From positions 62,001 to 126,000 of the forward strand of contig DATAZE010000035.1 of assembly GCA_036272195.1 (NCBI GenBank): a stretch of DNA of 64,000 nucleotides, given 5' to 3'. The stretch comes from DASXHY01 sp036272195. Its GTDB lineage: Bacteria > Verrucomicrobiota > Verrucomicrobiia > Limisphaerales > DASXHY01. The translations under genes were made by a program, and so were the position numbers. Of the stretch, positions 18,350-26,147 are shown piece by piece. Each line of letters opens with the position of its first letter. Position 1 is the first letter of the stretch. The notes under the pieces were generated by a model, which worked only from the letters and a program-made list of their open reading frames with translations, searched no databases and was not told the DNA's origin.

Positions 18350-19885
18350 ATGGCTGAAACTAAGACCGCCGAATTGATGGACAAGATCGTTTCGCTCTGC
18401 AAACGACGGGGATTTATTTTTCAATCGTCTGAAATCTACGGCGGCATCAATGGCTTCTGGGATTACGGTCCGCTCGGCGTGGAACTGCGCAAGAACATCC
18501 GCGATTGCTGGTGGAACGACATGGTGCGTCGTCGCGATGATGTCGTGGGTCTGGAATCCTCCATCATCATGCATCCCAAGGTTTGGGAAGCGTCCGGACA
18601 CGTTGGTGGCTTCACGGATCCGATGGTGGATTGCAAGGTCTCCAAGCAACGCTTTCGTGCGGACCAGATTTTCTTTGCTGCCGTAATGGTGGACGGCCAG
18701 CCGGTCGGCTACGTAACGGTGTTGGAAAGCGAACGAATTGCTGATGAGTTGCAGGAAAAGGCCGAGACATTCAAACGGAAGAAAGCCATCCAGGGCAAAC
18801 TCGAACCGGTTCAGCCGCGTGATTTTACCGATGCCAAACCCGAAGAGATCCCGCTGATTCCCTCGCCGGCGACCGGCGAGCCCGGCAGCCTCACGCCGCC
18901 GCGCGCGTTCAACATGATGTTTGAAACCTACGTCGGCGCGTTGCGTGACGAGTCCGCCGTGGCCTATCTGCGGCCGGAGACGGCGCAGGGGATGTTCGTG
19001 GATTTCAAAGCCGTTCTCGACACAGGCCGTGTCAAAGTTCCTTTCGGCATCGCGCAGGTTGGCAAATCATTTCGGAATGAAATCACGCCGCGGAATTTCA
19101 TCTTCCGCAGCCGCGAATTCGAGCAGATGGAGATGGAATATTTCATCAGCGATGAGGATGACTGGGCCAAGTGGCATCGTTATTGGATCGATTGGTGCCG
19201 TGACTGGCTGGTTTCGGTGGGCATTCCGGCATCCTCGCTTTCGGAATACAATCATCCGAAAGAGAAACTCGCCTTCTACTCCAAAGGCACGACCGACCTG
19301 ATGTTCAAATATCCCTTTGGCGTGCAGGAATTGTGGGGCGTCGCGGCGCGCGGCGATTACGACCTGACGCAGCACGGCAAGGCGAGCGGGCAACCGATGG
19401 AGTATTTCGACGACGCAAAAAAACGGCGCTATGTTCCGCATGTCATCGAGCCGGCGGTGGGTGTTGATCGCATTTTGCTGGCGATTTTGTGCAGCGCGTA
19501 TTGCGAAGACCAGGCGCCGGATGAAAAGGGCAATATGGAGTCGCGTATTGTGATGAAATTCCATCCGCGCATTGCGCCCATCAAAGTCGCGGTGTTTCCG
19601 TTGCTGAAGAATAAGCCGGAATTGGTGAAGAAAGCGCAGGAAGTCCGCGATCTGCTGCGTCCATACATGACGGTTTTCTATGATGAAGCGGGCGCCATTG
19701 GCCGCCGGTATCGCCGGCAGGATGAAGTTGGCACACCGTTTGGAGTGACGATTGATTTTGATACACTGGGCGAGAAAGGTCCGGAATTGGCTGACACGGT
19801 TACCTTGCGCGAACGTGATACGATGAAGCAGGAACGCATCAAAATTTCCGACCTATTGCCGAAATTGATTGAGAAGGTCCGTTGA
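18350..19885 (+). CDS. glyS: Glycyl-tRNA synthetase, single-chain class II type
   Basis: This enzyme charges tRNA-Gly and is of the alpha2 type related to the archaeal/eukaryotic form, not the alpha2beta2 form of many bacteria. The 511-residue protein starts with the typical KIVSLCKRRGFIFQSSEIYGG (first residues of the run), then FWDYGPLGVELRKN. The core has YLRPETAQGMFVDF, GKSFRNEITPRNFIFRSREF (motif 2), and EPAVGVDRILLAIL (motif 3). The C-terminal anticodon-binding domain begins at about residue 400 (APIKVAVFPLL). A TTGACA hexamer lies 39 bases before the ATG, but no good -10 box is seen. The next gene's ATG overlaps the stop codon by one base. Confidence 0.96.
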   Translation: MAETKTAELMDKIVSLCKRRGFIFQSSEIYGGINGFWDYGPLGVELRKNIRDCWWNDMVRRRDDVVGLESSIIMHPKVWEASGHVGGFTDPMVDCKVSKQRFRADQIFFAAVMVDGQPVGYVTVLESERIADELQEKAETFKRKKAIQGKLEPVQPRDFTDAKPEEIPLIPSPATGEPGSLTPPRAFNMMFETYVGALRDESAVAYLRPETAQGMFVDFKAVLDTGRVKVPFGIAQVGKSFRNEITPRNFIFRSREFEQMEMEYFISDEDDWAKWHRYWIDWCRDWLVSVGIPASSLSEYNHPKEKLAFYSKGTTDLMFKYPFGVQELWGVAARGDYDLTQHGKASGQPMEYFDDAKKRRYVPHVIEPAVGVDRILLAILCSAYCEDQAPDEKGNMESRIVMKFHPRIAPIKVAVFPLLKNKPELVKKAQEVRDLLRPYMTVFYDEAGAIGRRYRRQDEVGTPFGVTIDFDTLGEKGPELADTVTLRERDTMKQERIKISDLLPKLIEKVR

Positions 19886-20430
19886 TGGGCGACGCGGTTG
19901 AAAACGTGAAGACACCCGCCGGGAAAAAACCCGCGGAGAAAAAACGGGCGCCCACGTTGTACTTCATTATCGCCGTCAAGCTGGCGAAAGGGATTCTGGC
20001 GTTGCTGCTGGCTTTTGGCGTTTATCATCTGGCCGGCAAGGATATTCCGGATTTGTTCGACCGTTTGCTGCGCTTCATTCATTTGGATCCGGAAAATAAA
20101 TTTCTTTCGGAGATTGGCGATCAATTGGACAATATCAAACCCACCAACGTGCGGTGGTTTGCCACGGGAACGTTTCTTTACAGTCTATTTTCGCTGGTGG
20201 AAGGCATCGGATTGATTTTTCGCGTCTCCTGGGCGGGATGGCTGGCCATTGGCGAATCCGTGTTTTTTATTCCGATCGAAATATTTGAAATCGTGCATCA
20301 CAATCAGCAGGTAAAACTCGGCCTGATTTCGCCGTCGGGCTTTACCTGGAAAGTCTCGGTGATTCTCGGGCTGAACATCCTGATCGTTTGGTACCTTTTC
20401 CAAAATCGCGCCCGGCTCTTCAAACATTGA
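19885..20430 (+). CDS. DUF2127-like membrane protein
   Basis: The 181-residue protein has a lysine-rich N-terminus and about four hydrophobic segments (FIIAVKLAKGILALLLAFGVY, a segment near WFATGTFLYSLFSLVEGIGL, GWLAIGESVFFIPIEIFEIV, and VILGLNILIVWYLF). The pattern RAPTLYFIIAVKLAKGILAL and GIGLIFRVSWAGWLAIGES matches DUF2127, whose function is unknown. The ATG at 19885 shares its A with the stop codon of glyS, so translation is probably coupled. The link to tRNA charging is probably only positional. Confidence 0.75.
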   Translation: MGDAVENVKTPAGKKPAEKKRAPTLYFIIAVKLAKGILALLLAFGVYHLAGKDIPDLFDRLLRFIHLDPENKFLSEIGDQLDNIKPTNVRWFATGTFLYSLFSLVEGIGLIFRVSWAGWLAIGESVFFIPIEIFEIVHHNQQVKLGLISPSGFTWKVSVILGLNILIVWYLFQNRARLFKH

Positions 20431-20482
20431 AGAAAGCGTTTTCCCGCGTGACCCTGCGGTATTTCTGTGGCATGGTCGGCTC

Positions 20483-21238
20483 GTGACAATTACCGAAGCG
20501 ATTCAACTCCTGGAAAAATTCCGCGCCGGCGGCGTGGGCCGCGACAAGGTGTTGCAGGCCTTCCAGGCCGCGCCTGTGGCAGACATCGGTTTCGCGCAGG
20601 TGGATGTCCATCGCGCCCTGCGCAAAGGTTTTCCGGAAGTGATTTTTGGCGCGGGCAAAACGCCGCAACAGGTCCTGAAAATTGCCGGCAAACTGCTCGA
20701 CCACGATCAAAATGTTCTCGCAACGCGGATTACGCCGGAGCACGCGCGTGTGTTGCGGAAAAAATTCAAGCGCGCCGTTCACCACGAACTCGCACGCTGT
20801 GTGACGATTGAAAAAAAGCCGCTGCCCAAACGCCCGGGAACCATTGCCGTGGCCTGCGCCGGAACCAGCGATCTGCCGGTGGCGGAAGAAGCGGCGGTGA
20901 CGGCGGAAGTGATGGGCAACCGCGTGGAACGAGTTTGCGACGTGGGAGTGGCCGGAGTGCATCGCTTGCTGAATCGCATCGAAACCATTCGCAGCGCCAA
21001 TGTGATCATTGTGGTTGCGGGCATGGAAGGAGCGTTGCCGAGCGTGGTGGCGGGATTGGTGCCGAAACCGGTGATCGCGGTGCCAACCAGCGTGGGGTAC
21101 GGCGCGAGTTTCGGCGGCCTGGCGGCGTTGCTGGGGATGCTGAATAGTTGCGGCAGCGGCGTGACGGTGGTGAATATTGATAACGGATTCGGCGCGGGAT
21201 ACGCGGCGAGCCAGATCAATGCGTTGGCTAGTATGTAG
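20483..21238 (+). CDS. larB: LarB: nickel-pincer cofactor synthesis, carboxylase/hydrolase
   Basis: LarB carboxylates and hydrolyses nicotinic acid adenine dinucleotide to give pyridinium-3,5-biscarboxylate mononucleotide, the first step to the nickel-pincer cofactor of lactate racemase. The 251-residue protein has the N-terminal DIGFAQVDVHRALRKGFPEVIFG and a C-terminal AIR-carboxylase (PurE)-like domain with VACAGTSDLPVAEEAA, VVAGMEGALPSVVAGL and VPTSVGYGASFGG. The final NSCGSGVTVVNIDNGFGAG holds the cysteine I take to be the catalytic one. The start is a GTG at 20483. The last codon and the stop TAG lie inside a REP repeat. The larC gene follows after the RAYT remnant. No larA or larE is in the window. 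Confidence 0.93.
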   Translation: MTITEAIQLLEKFRAGGVGRDKVLQAFQAAPVADIGFAQVDVHRALRKGFPEVIFGAGKTPQQVLKIAGKLLDHDQNVLATRITPEHARVLRKKFKRAVHHELARCVTIEKKPLPKRPGTIAVACAGTSDLPVAEEAAVTAEVMGNRVERVCDVGVAGVHRLLNRIETIRSANVIIVVAGMEGALPSVVAGLVPKPVIAVPTSVGYGASFGGLAALLGMLNSCGSGVTVVNIDNGFGAGYAASQINALASM

Positions 21239-21259
21239 CGGCGGTCTGTGACCGCCGCC
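21233..21259 (+). repeat. Left 27-bp REP flanking the RAYT remnant
   Basis: This hairpin has the core GGCGGTC-TGT-GACCGCC and begins ATGTAGC, so the last sense codon (ATG) and the stop codon of larB belong to it. It matches the right copy at 21598-21624 in inverse orientation at 26 of 27 bases. Confidence 0.9.
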
Positions 21260-21265
21260 ATTTTT

Positions 21266-21590
21266 ATGGGACGGATTCATCGCCTGGAGCGATTATACGT
21301 CGATAATCCCGTATATTTTTTGACTTTTTGTACGGTTGACCGAAAGAGAATTCTGGCGGATGAAGGTATCCACGATGAAGAGTTTGAAAAACTATTTATC
21401 AAAGGCGCTGAAGTTACGGCAAATAGTAGCCCCGCATTGGCAGAAGGGTTTTTTTGACCATGTGCTGCGGTCGTCTGAATCGTATTCGGACAAATGGCTA
21501 TACATGGTGGAAAATCCGGTTCGTGCTGGATTGGTGAAAGACTGGATTGATTGGCCGTATCAGGGCGAAATACACGCTCTTCGGTTTTAA
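21266..21590 (+). pseudogene. REP-associated tyrosine transposase (RAYT) remnant
   Basis: The N-terminus MGRIHRLERLYVDNP followed by YFLTFCTVDRKRIL is typical of RAYTs of the Y1_Tnp family. The C-terminal part WQKGFFDHVLRSSESYSDKW and LYMVENPVRAGLV, with the catalytic-tyrosine region, lies in another frame (ending 21590). Normal proteins have about 150-200 residues. The middle is missing, including the metal-binding His-hydrophobic-His motif (MPDHLHLL in relatives), and a frameshift lies at about 21380-21410. It cannot be active. It is flanked by inverted REPs and lies between larB and larC. Confidence 0.85.
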
Positions 21591-21597
21591 TGAAATT

Positions 21598-21624
21598 GGC
21601 GACGGTCACAGACCGCCGCTACAT
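21598..21624 (-). repeat. Right 27-bp REP flanking the RAYT remnant
   Basis: This is the inverse of the copy at 21233-21259 with one mismatch, a C-to-T change in the stem. It ends at the first two bases of a possible ATG (21623) for larC, so it lies within the normal ribosome-binding region of that gene. Confidence 0.9.
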
Positions 21625-21631
21625 GACAGGA

Positions 21632-22969
21632 ATGAAAACTCTTTACCTCGATATCTTCAGCGGCATCAGCGGCGATATGTTTATCGGCGCGCTGATGGAC
21701 CTTGGCGTGGATGCGCATCAGTTCGAACATGAACTGGAGAAATTGCCGGTCGAGGGATATCACTTGCACGTTTCGCGCCGCGAGAAATCCGGAATTGCGG
21801 GGGTGAAATTTGATGTTCACCTGGCGGATGAACATGGACATCAACCCGAACCTGCGCATTCACACCATCACCACGAGCATGGGCATTCGCATTCTCACGA
21901 TGACGGCCACGCGCACTCTCACGAGCACGAGCATCATCATGATGAAAACCGCACGTTCAGCGAAATCAAACGGTTGATTTCCCAAAGCACGCTTTCCGAT
22001 TGGGTGAAGAAAAAATCCATTGCCGTTTTTCAGCGCATTGCGGATGCCGAAGGAAAAATTCACGGCAAACCGCCCGCGCAAGTACATTTTCATGAAGTGG
22101 GAGCGGTGGATTCGATTATCGACATTGTGGGCGCGTGCATCGCTTTGGAGATCCTCGGTAAGCCGCGGGTGCTCGCCGCGCCGGTGGTGGAGGGCGTGGG
22201 CTGGGTTAATTGCGCGCATGGCCGATTTCCCATTCCCGCGCCGGCGACGCTTGCCATTTTGGGCGCGCGCGGAGTGGCTATCACCCAAACCGATGAACCT
22301 TGCGAACTCGTCACGCCAACGGGGGCCGCTTTACTCGCGGAGTTGGTCGAAAGCTTTGGGCCGATGCAGGGACTCGTGGCGGAAAAAATCGGTTTCGGGC
22401 TGGGAACGCGGGATAACAAGACGCGGCCAAATGTTTTGCGGGCGGTGCTGGGAACGGAGTCTAAAGTTCATCCGCCTTCGCCCGGCTCCGGCGCGACAGG
22501 CAGTCCAAAGTCCAAAGGGGAACTCGATTGGGAGACGGACACGATTGCGGTGCTCGAAACGAATCTGGATGACATCAGCGCAGAGATTCTGGGGAATTTT
22601 GTCGAACGAGCGTTGGCGGCCGGCGCGTTGGATGTTTTTCACACGCCGATCCAGATGAAGAAAAACCGGCCCGGTGTTTTGCTCACGGTTTTGTGCGCCG
22701 AAACGGAAGCTGACAAATTCAGCGAGATGATGTTGCGCGAGACCAGCGCTTTTGGCGTGCGCCGGCATGCGGCGGAGCGCCGCAAATTGCGCCGCGAGTT
22801 CGTGACGGTAAAAACGCCGTTCGGCGAAGTGACGGTGAAACTTGGAAAACTGGATGGAAAAATCGTGCAATCCGCGCCGGAATTTGAATCGTGCCGAAAG
22901 GTGGCAGAGCAGGCCGGGGTGCCGTTGAAACAGGTTTATGAAGCAGCAATAAAAATTCTTTCGAAGTGA
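21632..22969 (+). CDS. larC: LarC: nickel insertion protein for the pincer cofactor
   Basis: LarC is the CTP-dependent cyclometallase that inserts nickel into the bis-thiocarboxylated pyridinium nucleotide. The 445-residue product begins TLYLDIFSGISGDMFIGAL. It has a very histidine-rich stretch at about residues 68-103 that probably binds nickel, then VHFHEVGAVDSIIDIVG, PTGAALLAEL and a C-terminal domain with ETNLDDISAE and KNRPGVLLTVLC. In Lactobacillus larC is read by a programmed frameshift; here it is one frame. I use the ATG at 21632; an ATG at 21623 lies partly in the REP repeat. The closely spaced GGA is poor as a ribosome site. The ribBA start overlaps the stop. Confidence 0.93.
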   Translation: MKTLYLDIFSGISGDMFIGALMDLGVDAHQFEHELEKLPVEGYHLHVSRREKSGIAGVKFDVHLADEHGHQPEPAHSHHHHEHGHSHSHDDGHAHSHEHEHHHDENRTFSEIKRLISQSTLSDWVKKKSIAVFQRIADAEGKIHGKPPAQVHFHEVGAVDSIIDIVGACIALEILGKPRVLAAPVVEGVGWVNCAHGRFPIPAPATLAILGARGVAITQTDEPCELVTPTGAALLAELVESFGPMQGLVAEKIGFGLGTRDNKTRPNVLRAVLGTESKVHPPSPGSGATGSPKSKGELDWETDTIAVLETNLDDISAEILGNFVERALAAGALDVFHTPIQMKKNRPGVLLTVLCAETEADKFSEMMLRETSAFGVRRHAAERRKLRREFVTVKTPFGEVTVKLGKLDGKIVQSAPEFESCRKVAEQAGVPLKQVYEAAIKILSK

Positions 22970-24165
22970 AACAATCTTTTAATTCCATTGAATCCGTCAT
23001 CGCCGATTTGCGGAAGGGCAAAATGGTGATTGTGGTGGATGACGCAGACCGTGAAAACGAGGGTGACTTGATTATGGCGGCGGAATTCGTCACGCCCGCG
23101 GCGGTGAATTTCATGGCCAAGCACGGTCGCGGGCTGATTTGCGTGCCCACGACCTCCGACCGGTTGCAGCAGCTTGGCATCGAGCGCATGGTCCGGCAGA
23201 ACCGCGAGACGTTCAAAACGGATTTCCAGATCAGCGTGGATGCCGCGCGAAATATTACCACGGGCATCAGCGCCGCGGACCGGGCGGAGACGATTCGCAT
23301 CATGGCCGACCCGACGGCAATTCCGGAGGACTTGGTGCAGCCTGGCCACGTTTTTCCTTTGCGCGCGCGTCCGGGTGGTGTGTTGCAGCGCGCCGGTCAC
23401 ACGGAGGCCGCGGTTGACCTGGTGAAGCTTGCCGATTGCCGGCCGATCACCGTGATTTGCGAAATCATGAGCGACGACGGCTCGATGGCGCGCTTGCCCG
23501 AGCTGATGAAGTTTGCAAAAAAGCATCGGCTGAAAATTTGCACGATTGCGGATCTCATCGAGCATCGGCGCACGGGGGAAAAACTTGTTGAACAAATCGA
23601 GGTGGTCAAGATGCCGACCGATTACGGGGATTTTGATTTGCATTTGTATCGCTCAAAAATCGACGGGCAGCATCACCTGGCGCTGGTGCGCGGCGATGTG
23701 GCCGGGAAAAAAAATGTGCTGGTGCGCGTGCACAGCGAATGTCTCACGGGCGACGTGTTTGGCTCGCGCCGCTGCGATTGCGGCCCGCAATTACACCAGG
23801 CCATGCGGCAGATTTCCGATGCGGGCGCGGGTGTGCTGGTTTACATGCGGCAGGAGGGCCGGGGTATTGGCCTCGCGCCGAAAATCAAGGCCTATAAATT
23901 GCAGGAGCAGGGCTATGATACGGTTGAAGCCAACAAAAAACTCGGTTTCGACATGGACCTGCGCGAGTACGGCCTGGGCGCGCAAATCCTGGCGGACCTC
24001 GGCTTAAAAACGATCCGCTTGCTTACGAACAATCCCAAAAAGGTCGTGGGACTGGAAGGCTACGGCCTGAAAATTACCGAGCAGGTGCCGATCCGTGTGA
24101 AGCCGAATGCGCACAACGAACGGTATTTGAAAACCAAGCGGGAGAAGATGGGACATCTTTTGTAA
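22966..24165 (+). CDS. ribBA: Bifunctional DHBP synthase / GTP cyclohydrolase II
   Basis: RibBA supplies both branches of riboflavin synthesis. The N-terminal half makes 3,4-dihydroxy-2-butanone 4-phosphate from ribulose 5-phosphate. The C-terminal half opens GTP to the diaminopyrimidine. The 399-residue protein shows VVDDADRENEGDLIMAAEF, the acidic RPGGVLQRAGHTEAAVDL, then the cyclohydrolase zinc motif ECLTGDVFGSRRCDCGPQL and RQEGRGIGLAPK. The GTG start at 22966 overlaps the larC stop codon as GTGA. The ribH gene lies 600 bases downstream, separated by the HicBA remnant; ribD and ribE are not in the window. Confidence 0.97.
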   Translation: MKQSFNSIESVIADLRKGKMVIVVDDADRENEGDLIMAAEFVTPAAVNFMAKHGRGLICVPTTSDRLQQLGIERMVRQNRETFKTDFQISVDAARNITTGISAADRAETIRIMADPTAIPEDLVQPGHVFPLRARPGGVLQRAGHTEAAVDLVKLADCRPITVICEIMSDDGSMARLPELMKFAKKHRLKICTIADLIEHRRTGEKLVEQIEVVKMPTDYGDFDLHLYRSKIDGQHHLALVRGDVAGKKNVLVRVHSECLTGDVFGSRRCDCGPQLHQAMRQISDAGAGVLVYMRQEGRGIGLAPKIKAYKLQEQGYDTVEANKKLGFDMDLREYGLGAQILADLGLKTIRLLTNNPKKVVGLEGYGLKITEQVPIRVKPNAHNERYLKTKREKMGHLL

Positions 24166-24243
24166 TTTACGATCGTGCCATTGCCTGAAGCATTGGAAAA
24201 ACGGCTCGCATTCCGCAAGATAAGTCAGTAACCTAGCAACGCT

Positions 24244-24513
24244 ATGGAAATTGATTACACCGTGCAAATTTGGCGCGAGGGTGGGCAATTTATCGCTCAC
24301 GCGATGCCCTTGGATGTTGCAAGCTCGGGCGAATCGCCGCAAGCCGCGCGCGTTGCATTGGATGAGGCGGTAAAATTGTTCATAAAGGCCGCTGACCAAC
24401 ACGGCACTTTAAGTGAAGTTTTGGAGGATGCTGGCTACAAACACGACGGCTCTCGCTGGCGAAGTCCCGATTGGGTTGGTTTTGAACTGCATTCCACCCC
24501 CATCGCGGCTTGA
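24244..24513 (+). CDS. hicB: HicB-family antitoxin, short form
   Basis: The 89-residue protein has the HicB fold signature: a YTVQIWREGGQFIAHA strand pair, then SGESPQAARVALDEAVKLFI. HicB neutralises the RNase toxin HicA and often represses the operon. This version lacks a recognisable C-terminal DNA-binding domain. It is followed after six bases by a broken hicA, so it is now an antitoxin without a working partner here. It lies between ribBA and ribH. Confidence 0.8.
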   Translation: MEIDYTVQIWREGGQFIAHAMPLDVASSGESPQAARVALDEAVKLFIKAADQHGTLSEVLEDAGYKHDGSRWRSPDWVGFELHSTPIAA

Positions 24514-24519
24514 GCAGCC

Positions 24520-24755
24520 ATGCCAAAATTTGCGCCAGTTGATTGGCGGACACTCGAAAAGATTTTTCTGGCCACTGGCTTTCGCTTTGACCGGCAGGAA
24601 GGCAGCCATCGTTCCTATGTGAAGACGGGAGTTGCGTGTCCAGTGGTGATTCCGACGTATCGTGAAGTGTGCCTGTTTTTGTAATTCGTAATAATTTGAA
24701 GACTGCCAGTCTTTCCCGCGATGATTATTTTCGGTTGCTTGATGAGTGCCGCTGA
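24520..24755 (+). pseudogene. hicA: HicA-family toxin, frameshifted
   Basis: The frame from the ATG at 24520 reads FAPVDWRTLEKIFLATGF, then the double-stranded-RNA-binding motif RQEGSHRSYVK with the catalytic His, then VVIPTYREV. It then goes into CLFL and stops at 24684 (54 residues). If two bases of GTGTG at about 24667-24671 are removed, the frame continues PVFVIRNNLKTASLSRDDYF and ends RLLDEC at 24755, which is the family's normal C-terminus. A TG duplication by slippage therefore broke the gene. The length without it would be about 77 residues, normal for HicA. Confidence 0.8.
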
Positions 24756-24764
24756 ATTCAAACC

Positions 24765-25226
24765 ATGCTGAAGGCTGTAAAAAATCGGAAGGCATCAAAG
24801 ACGACGGGCTCGTTTGCCGTCGTGGCCTCGCGTTACAACGCTGAATACGTGGATTCCATGTTGCGCGCGGCGCGGGTGGAGTTGGAGACTGCGGGGGCGC
24901 ACGTGCGGATTGTGCGTGTGCCAGGGGCGTTTGAGATTCCGGCGGTGGCGGCGAAACTCGCGGCTTCGGGGCGTTATTCGGCCGTTATTTGCCTTGGCGT
25001 TATTTTTCAGGGGGAGACGAGTCATGCCCAGCATATTGGATGGGGTGTGACGCACGCTTTGGCGCAAATTCAGGTGCAGCACAAGGTGTCGGTCATTCAT
25101 GGCGTGTTTGTTTTTGAAAAAGTGAAACACGCGAAAGTGCGTTGCCTGGGCGCGAAGCATAATCGCGGCACTGAGGCGGCGCAGACCGCGCTGCAGATGG
25201 CGCGAGTGATGGCGGCGATCAAGTAG
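24765..25226 (+). CDS. ribH: 6,7-dimethyl-8-ribityllumazine synthase
   Basis: RibH joins the RibA-derived diaminopyrimidine and the RibB product into lumazine, the penultimate step of riboflavin synthesis, usually as a 60-mer or decamer. The 153-residue protein contains VVASRYNAEYVDSML, the phosphate-binding VPGAFEIPAVAAKL, ICLGVIFQGETSHAQHI and the C-terminal GAKHNRGTEAAQTAL. The start at 24765 is ten bases after the end of the broken hicA. It was probably once contiguous with ribBA; nusB, which often follows ribH, is not next to it. Confidence 0.95.
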   Translation: MLKAVKNRKASKTTGSFAVVASRYNAEYVDSMLRAARVELETAGAHVRIVRVPGAFEIPAVAAKLAASGRYSAVICLGVIFQGETSHAQHIGWGVTHALAQIQVQHKVSVIHGVFVFEKVKHAKVRCLGAKHNRGTEAAQTALQMARVMAAIK

Positions 25227-25349
25227 GTGGAATTTCCATATTAGCCAATATCACGCCAAGAATCAGCGGGTGTGAAAAGATTGGGTGCAGTCTTGCGGTG
25301 GGAAATTCCGGGTGATAGCTTCCTTCCCGATTCTATCGAACTAAAATCT

Positions 25350-26081
25350 ATGAAATTGTCTTTTGCTCTCCTCACTGCAATCGGAGTCGCCGGGCTGGCG
25401 CAATGGGCGTCCGCGGCAGACATTACCGGCACGGTCACGCTTAATGGCACGCCGCCGCCGGAACGCGAAATCACTCCGCTCAATAACGACCCCGTTTGCG
25501 GCAAGCTGAATTCCGGCAAGGTCAGCACCAGGTTTTTTGAGGTCGGCGCGAACAAAGGATTGGGCGATGTCATCGTGATGCTGAAAGGCGTGCCGGGCAA
25601 GGCAGATGCTTCGGCCGCCCCGGTGGTCGTGGACCAGAAAGGCTGTCTTTATACGCCGCAAATCCTCGCGGTGCAGACCGGCCAGAAGCTCATCGTGAAG
25701 AATTCGGACCCGACCTCTGTGCCCATGCACAATGTGCATATTAACCCGATGGCTGCGCCCAACATGGAGGCTTATTCCACCAAAATCAGCCAGCCCCAAA
25801 TGTCCGGCGCGGCCGATTTGACCTATAGTTTCTCCGCACCGGAAAATTTCATGAAGTTCCAATGCGACGTGCATCCGTGGATGTTCGCGTGGGTGACGGT
25901 CGTGGATAACCCGTATTTCGCCGTGACGGACAAAGACGGAAAATTCACCATCAAAAACGTGCCGGCGGGTCATTATAAAATCGCCGCGCTCCATCGTAAA
26001 GCCGCGCCGACGGGCGTGGAAAAGGAAGTTGATGTGAAAGACAGCGGCGCAAGCGTGGATTTCACCCTCGAAGTTAAATAA
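25350..26081 (+). CDS. Exported cupredoxin-like protein upstream of the oxidase locus
   Basis: From the ATG at 25350 the 243-residue product has a signal peptide ending ASA, then a beta domain (ADITGTVTLNGTPPPEREI) with Cys residues. The cupredoxin-like part includes VKNSDPTSVPMHNVH and, near residue 170, FMKFQCDVHPWMFAWVTV. The His...Cys..His..Met set is the arrangement of a type-1 or CuA-like copper site. A C-terminal carboxypeptidase-regulatory-like strand set (GKFTIKNVPAGHYKI) follows. It probably acts in the periplasm as a copper or electron carrier. It is closed by a strong terminator and lies just before ctaA. Confidence 0.75.
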   Translation: MKLSFALLTAIGVAGLAQWASAADITGTVTLNGTPPPEREITPLNNDPVCGKLNSGKVSTRFFEVGANKGLGDVIVMLKGVPGKADASAAPVVVDQKGCLYTPQILAVQTGQKLIVKNSDPTSVPMHNVHINPMAAPNMEAYSTKISQPQMSGAADLTYSFSAPENFMKFQCDVHPWMFAWVTVVDNPYFAVTDKDGKFTIKNVPAGHYKIAALHRKAAPTGVEKEVDVKDSGASVDFTLEVK

Positions 26082-26092
26082 TTTTTGCTCTG

Positions 26093-26131
26093 AAACCGCT
26101 GCGGGTGTTCACTCGCAGCGGTTTGTTTTTT
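26093..26131 (+). terminator. Rho-independent terminator after the cupredoxin-like gene
   Basis: An 11-base-pair perfect stem (AAACCGCTGCG, 26093-26103; complement 26114-26124) with a ten-base loop is followed by G and six T (26126-26131). It separates the cupredoxin-like gene from ctaA, whose ATG is only 17 bases further on, so the ctaA promoter would have to overlap it or read-through must occur. Confidence 0.85.
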
Positions 26132-26147
26132 GTCCCTTTGTTTTTAC

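Larger units (their letters stand above)
21233..21624 (+). mobile_element. REP-bracketed RAYT element, decayed
   Basis: A 392-base unit consists of two inverted 27-base REPs and a broken REP-associated tyrosine transposase gene between them. It occupies precisely the space between the larB stop codon and the larC start. No target duplication is evident. RAYTs belong to the IS200/Y1 HUH family and are normally single-copy; the REPs are their recognised substrates. Confidence 0.8.

Noticed and set aside
22900..22966. FMN riboswitch ahead of ribBA
   Set aside because: ribBA overlaps larC by four bases, so there is no leader in which a riboswitch could fold; no RFN-like conserved elements are seen ahead of ribH either.
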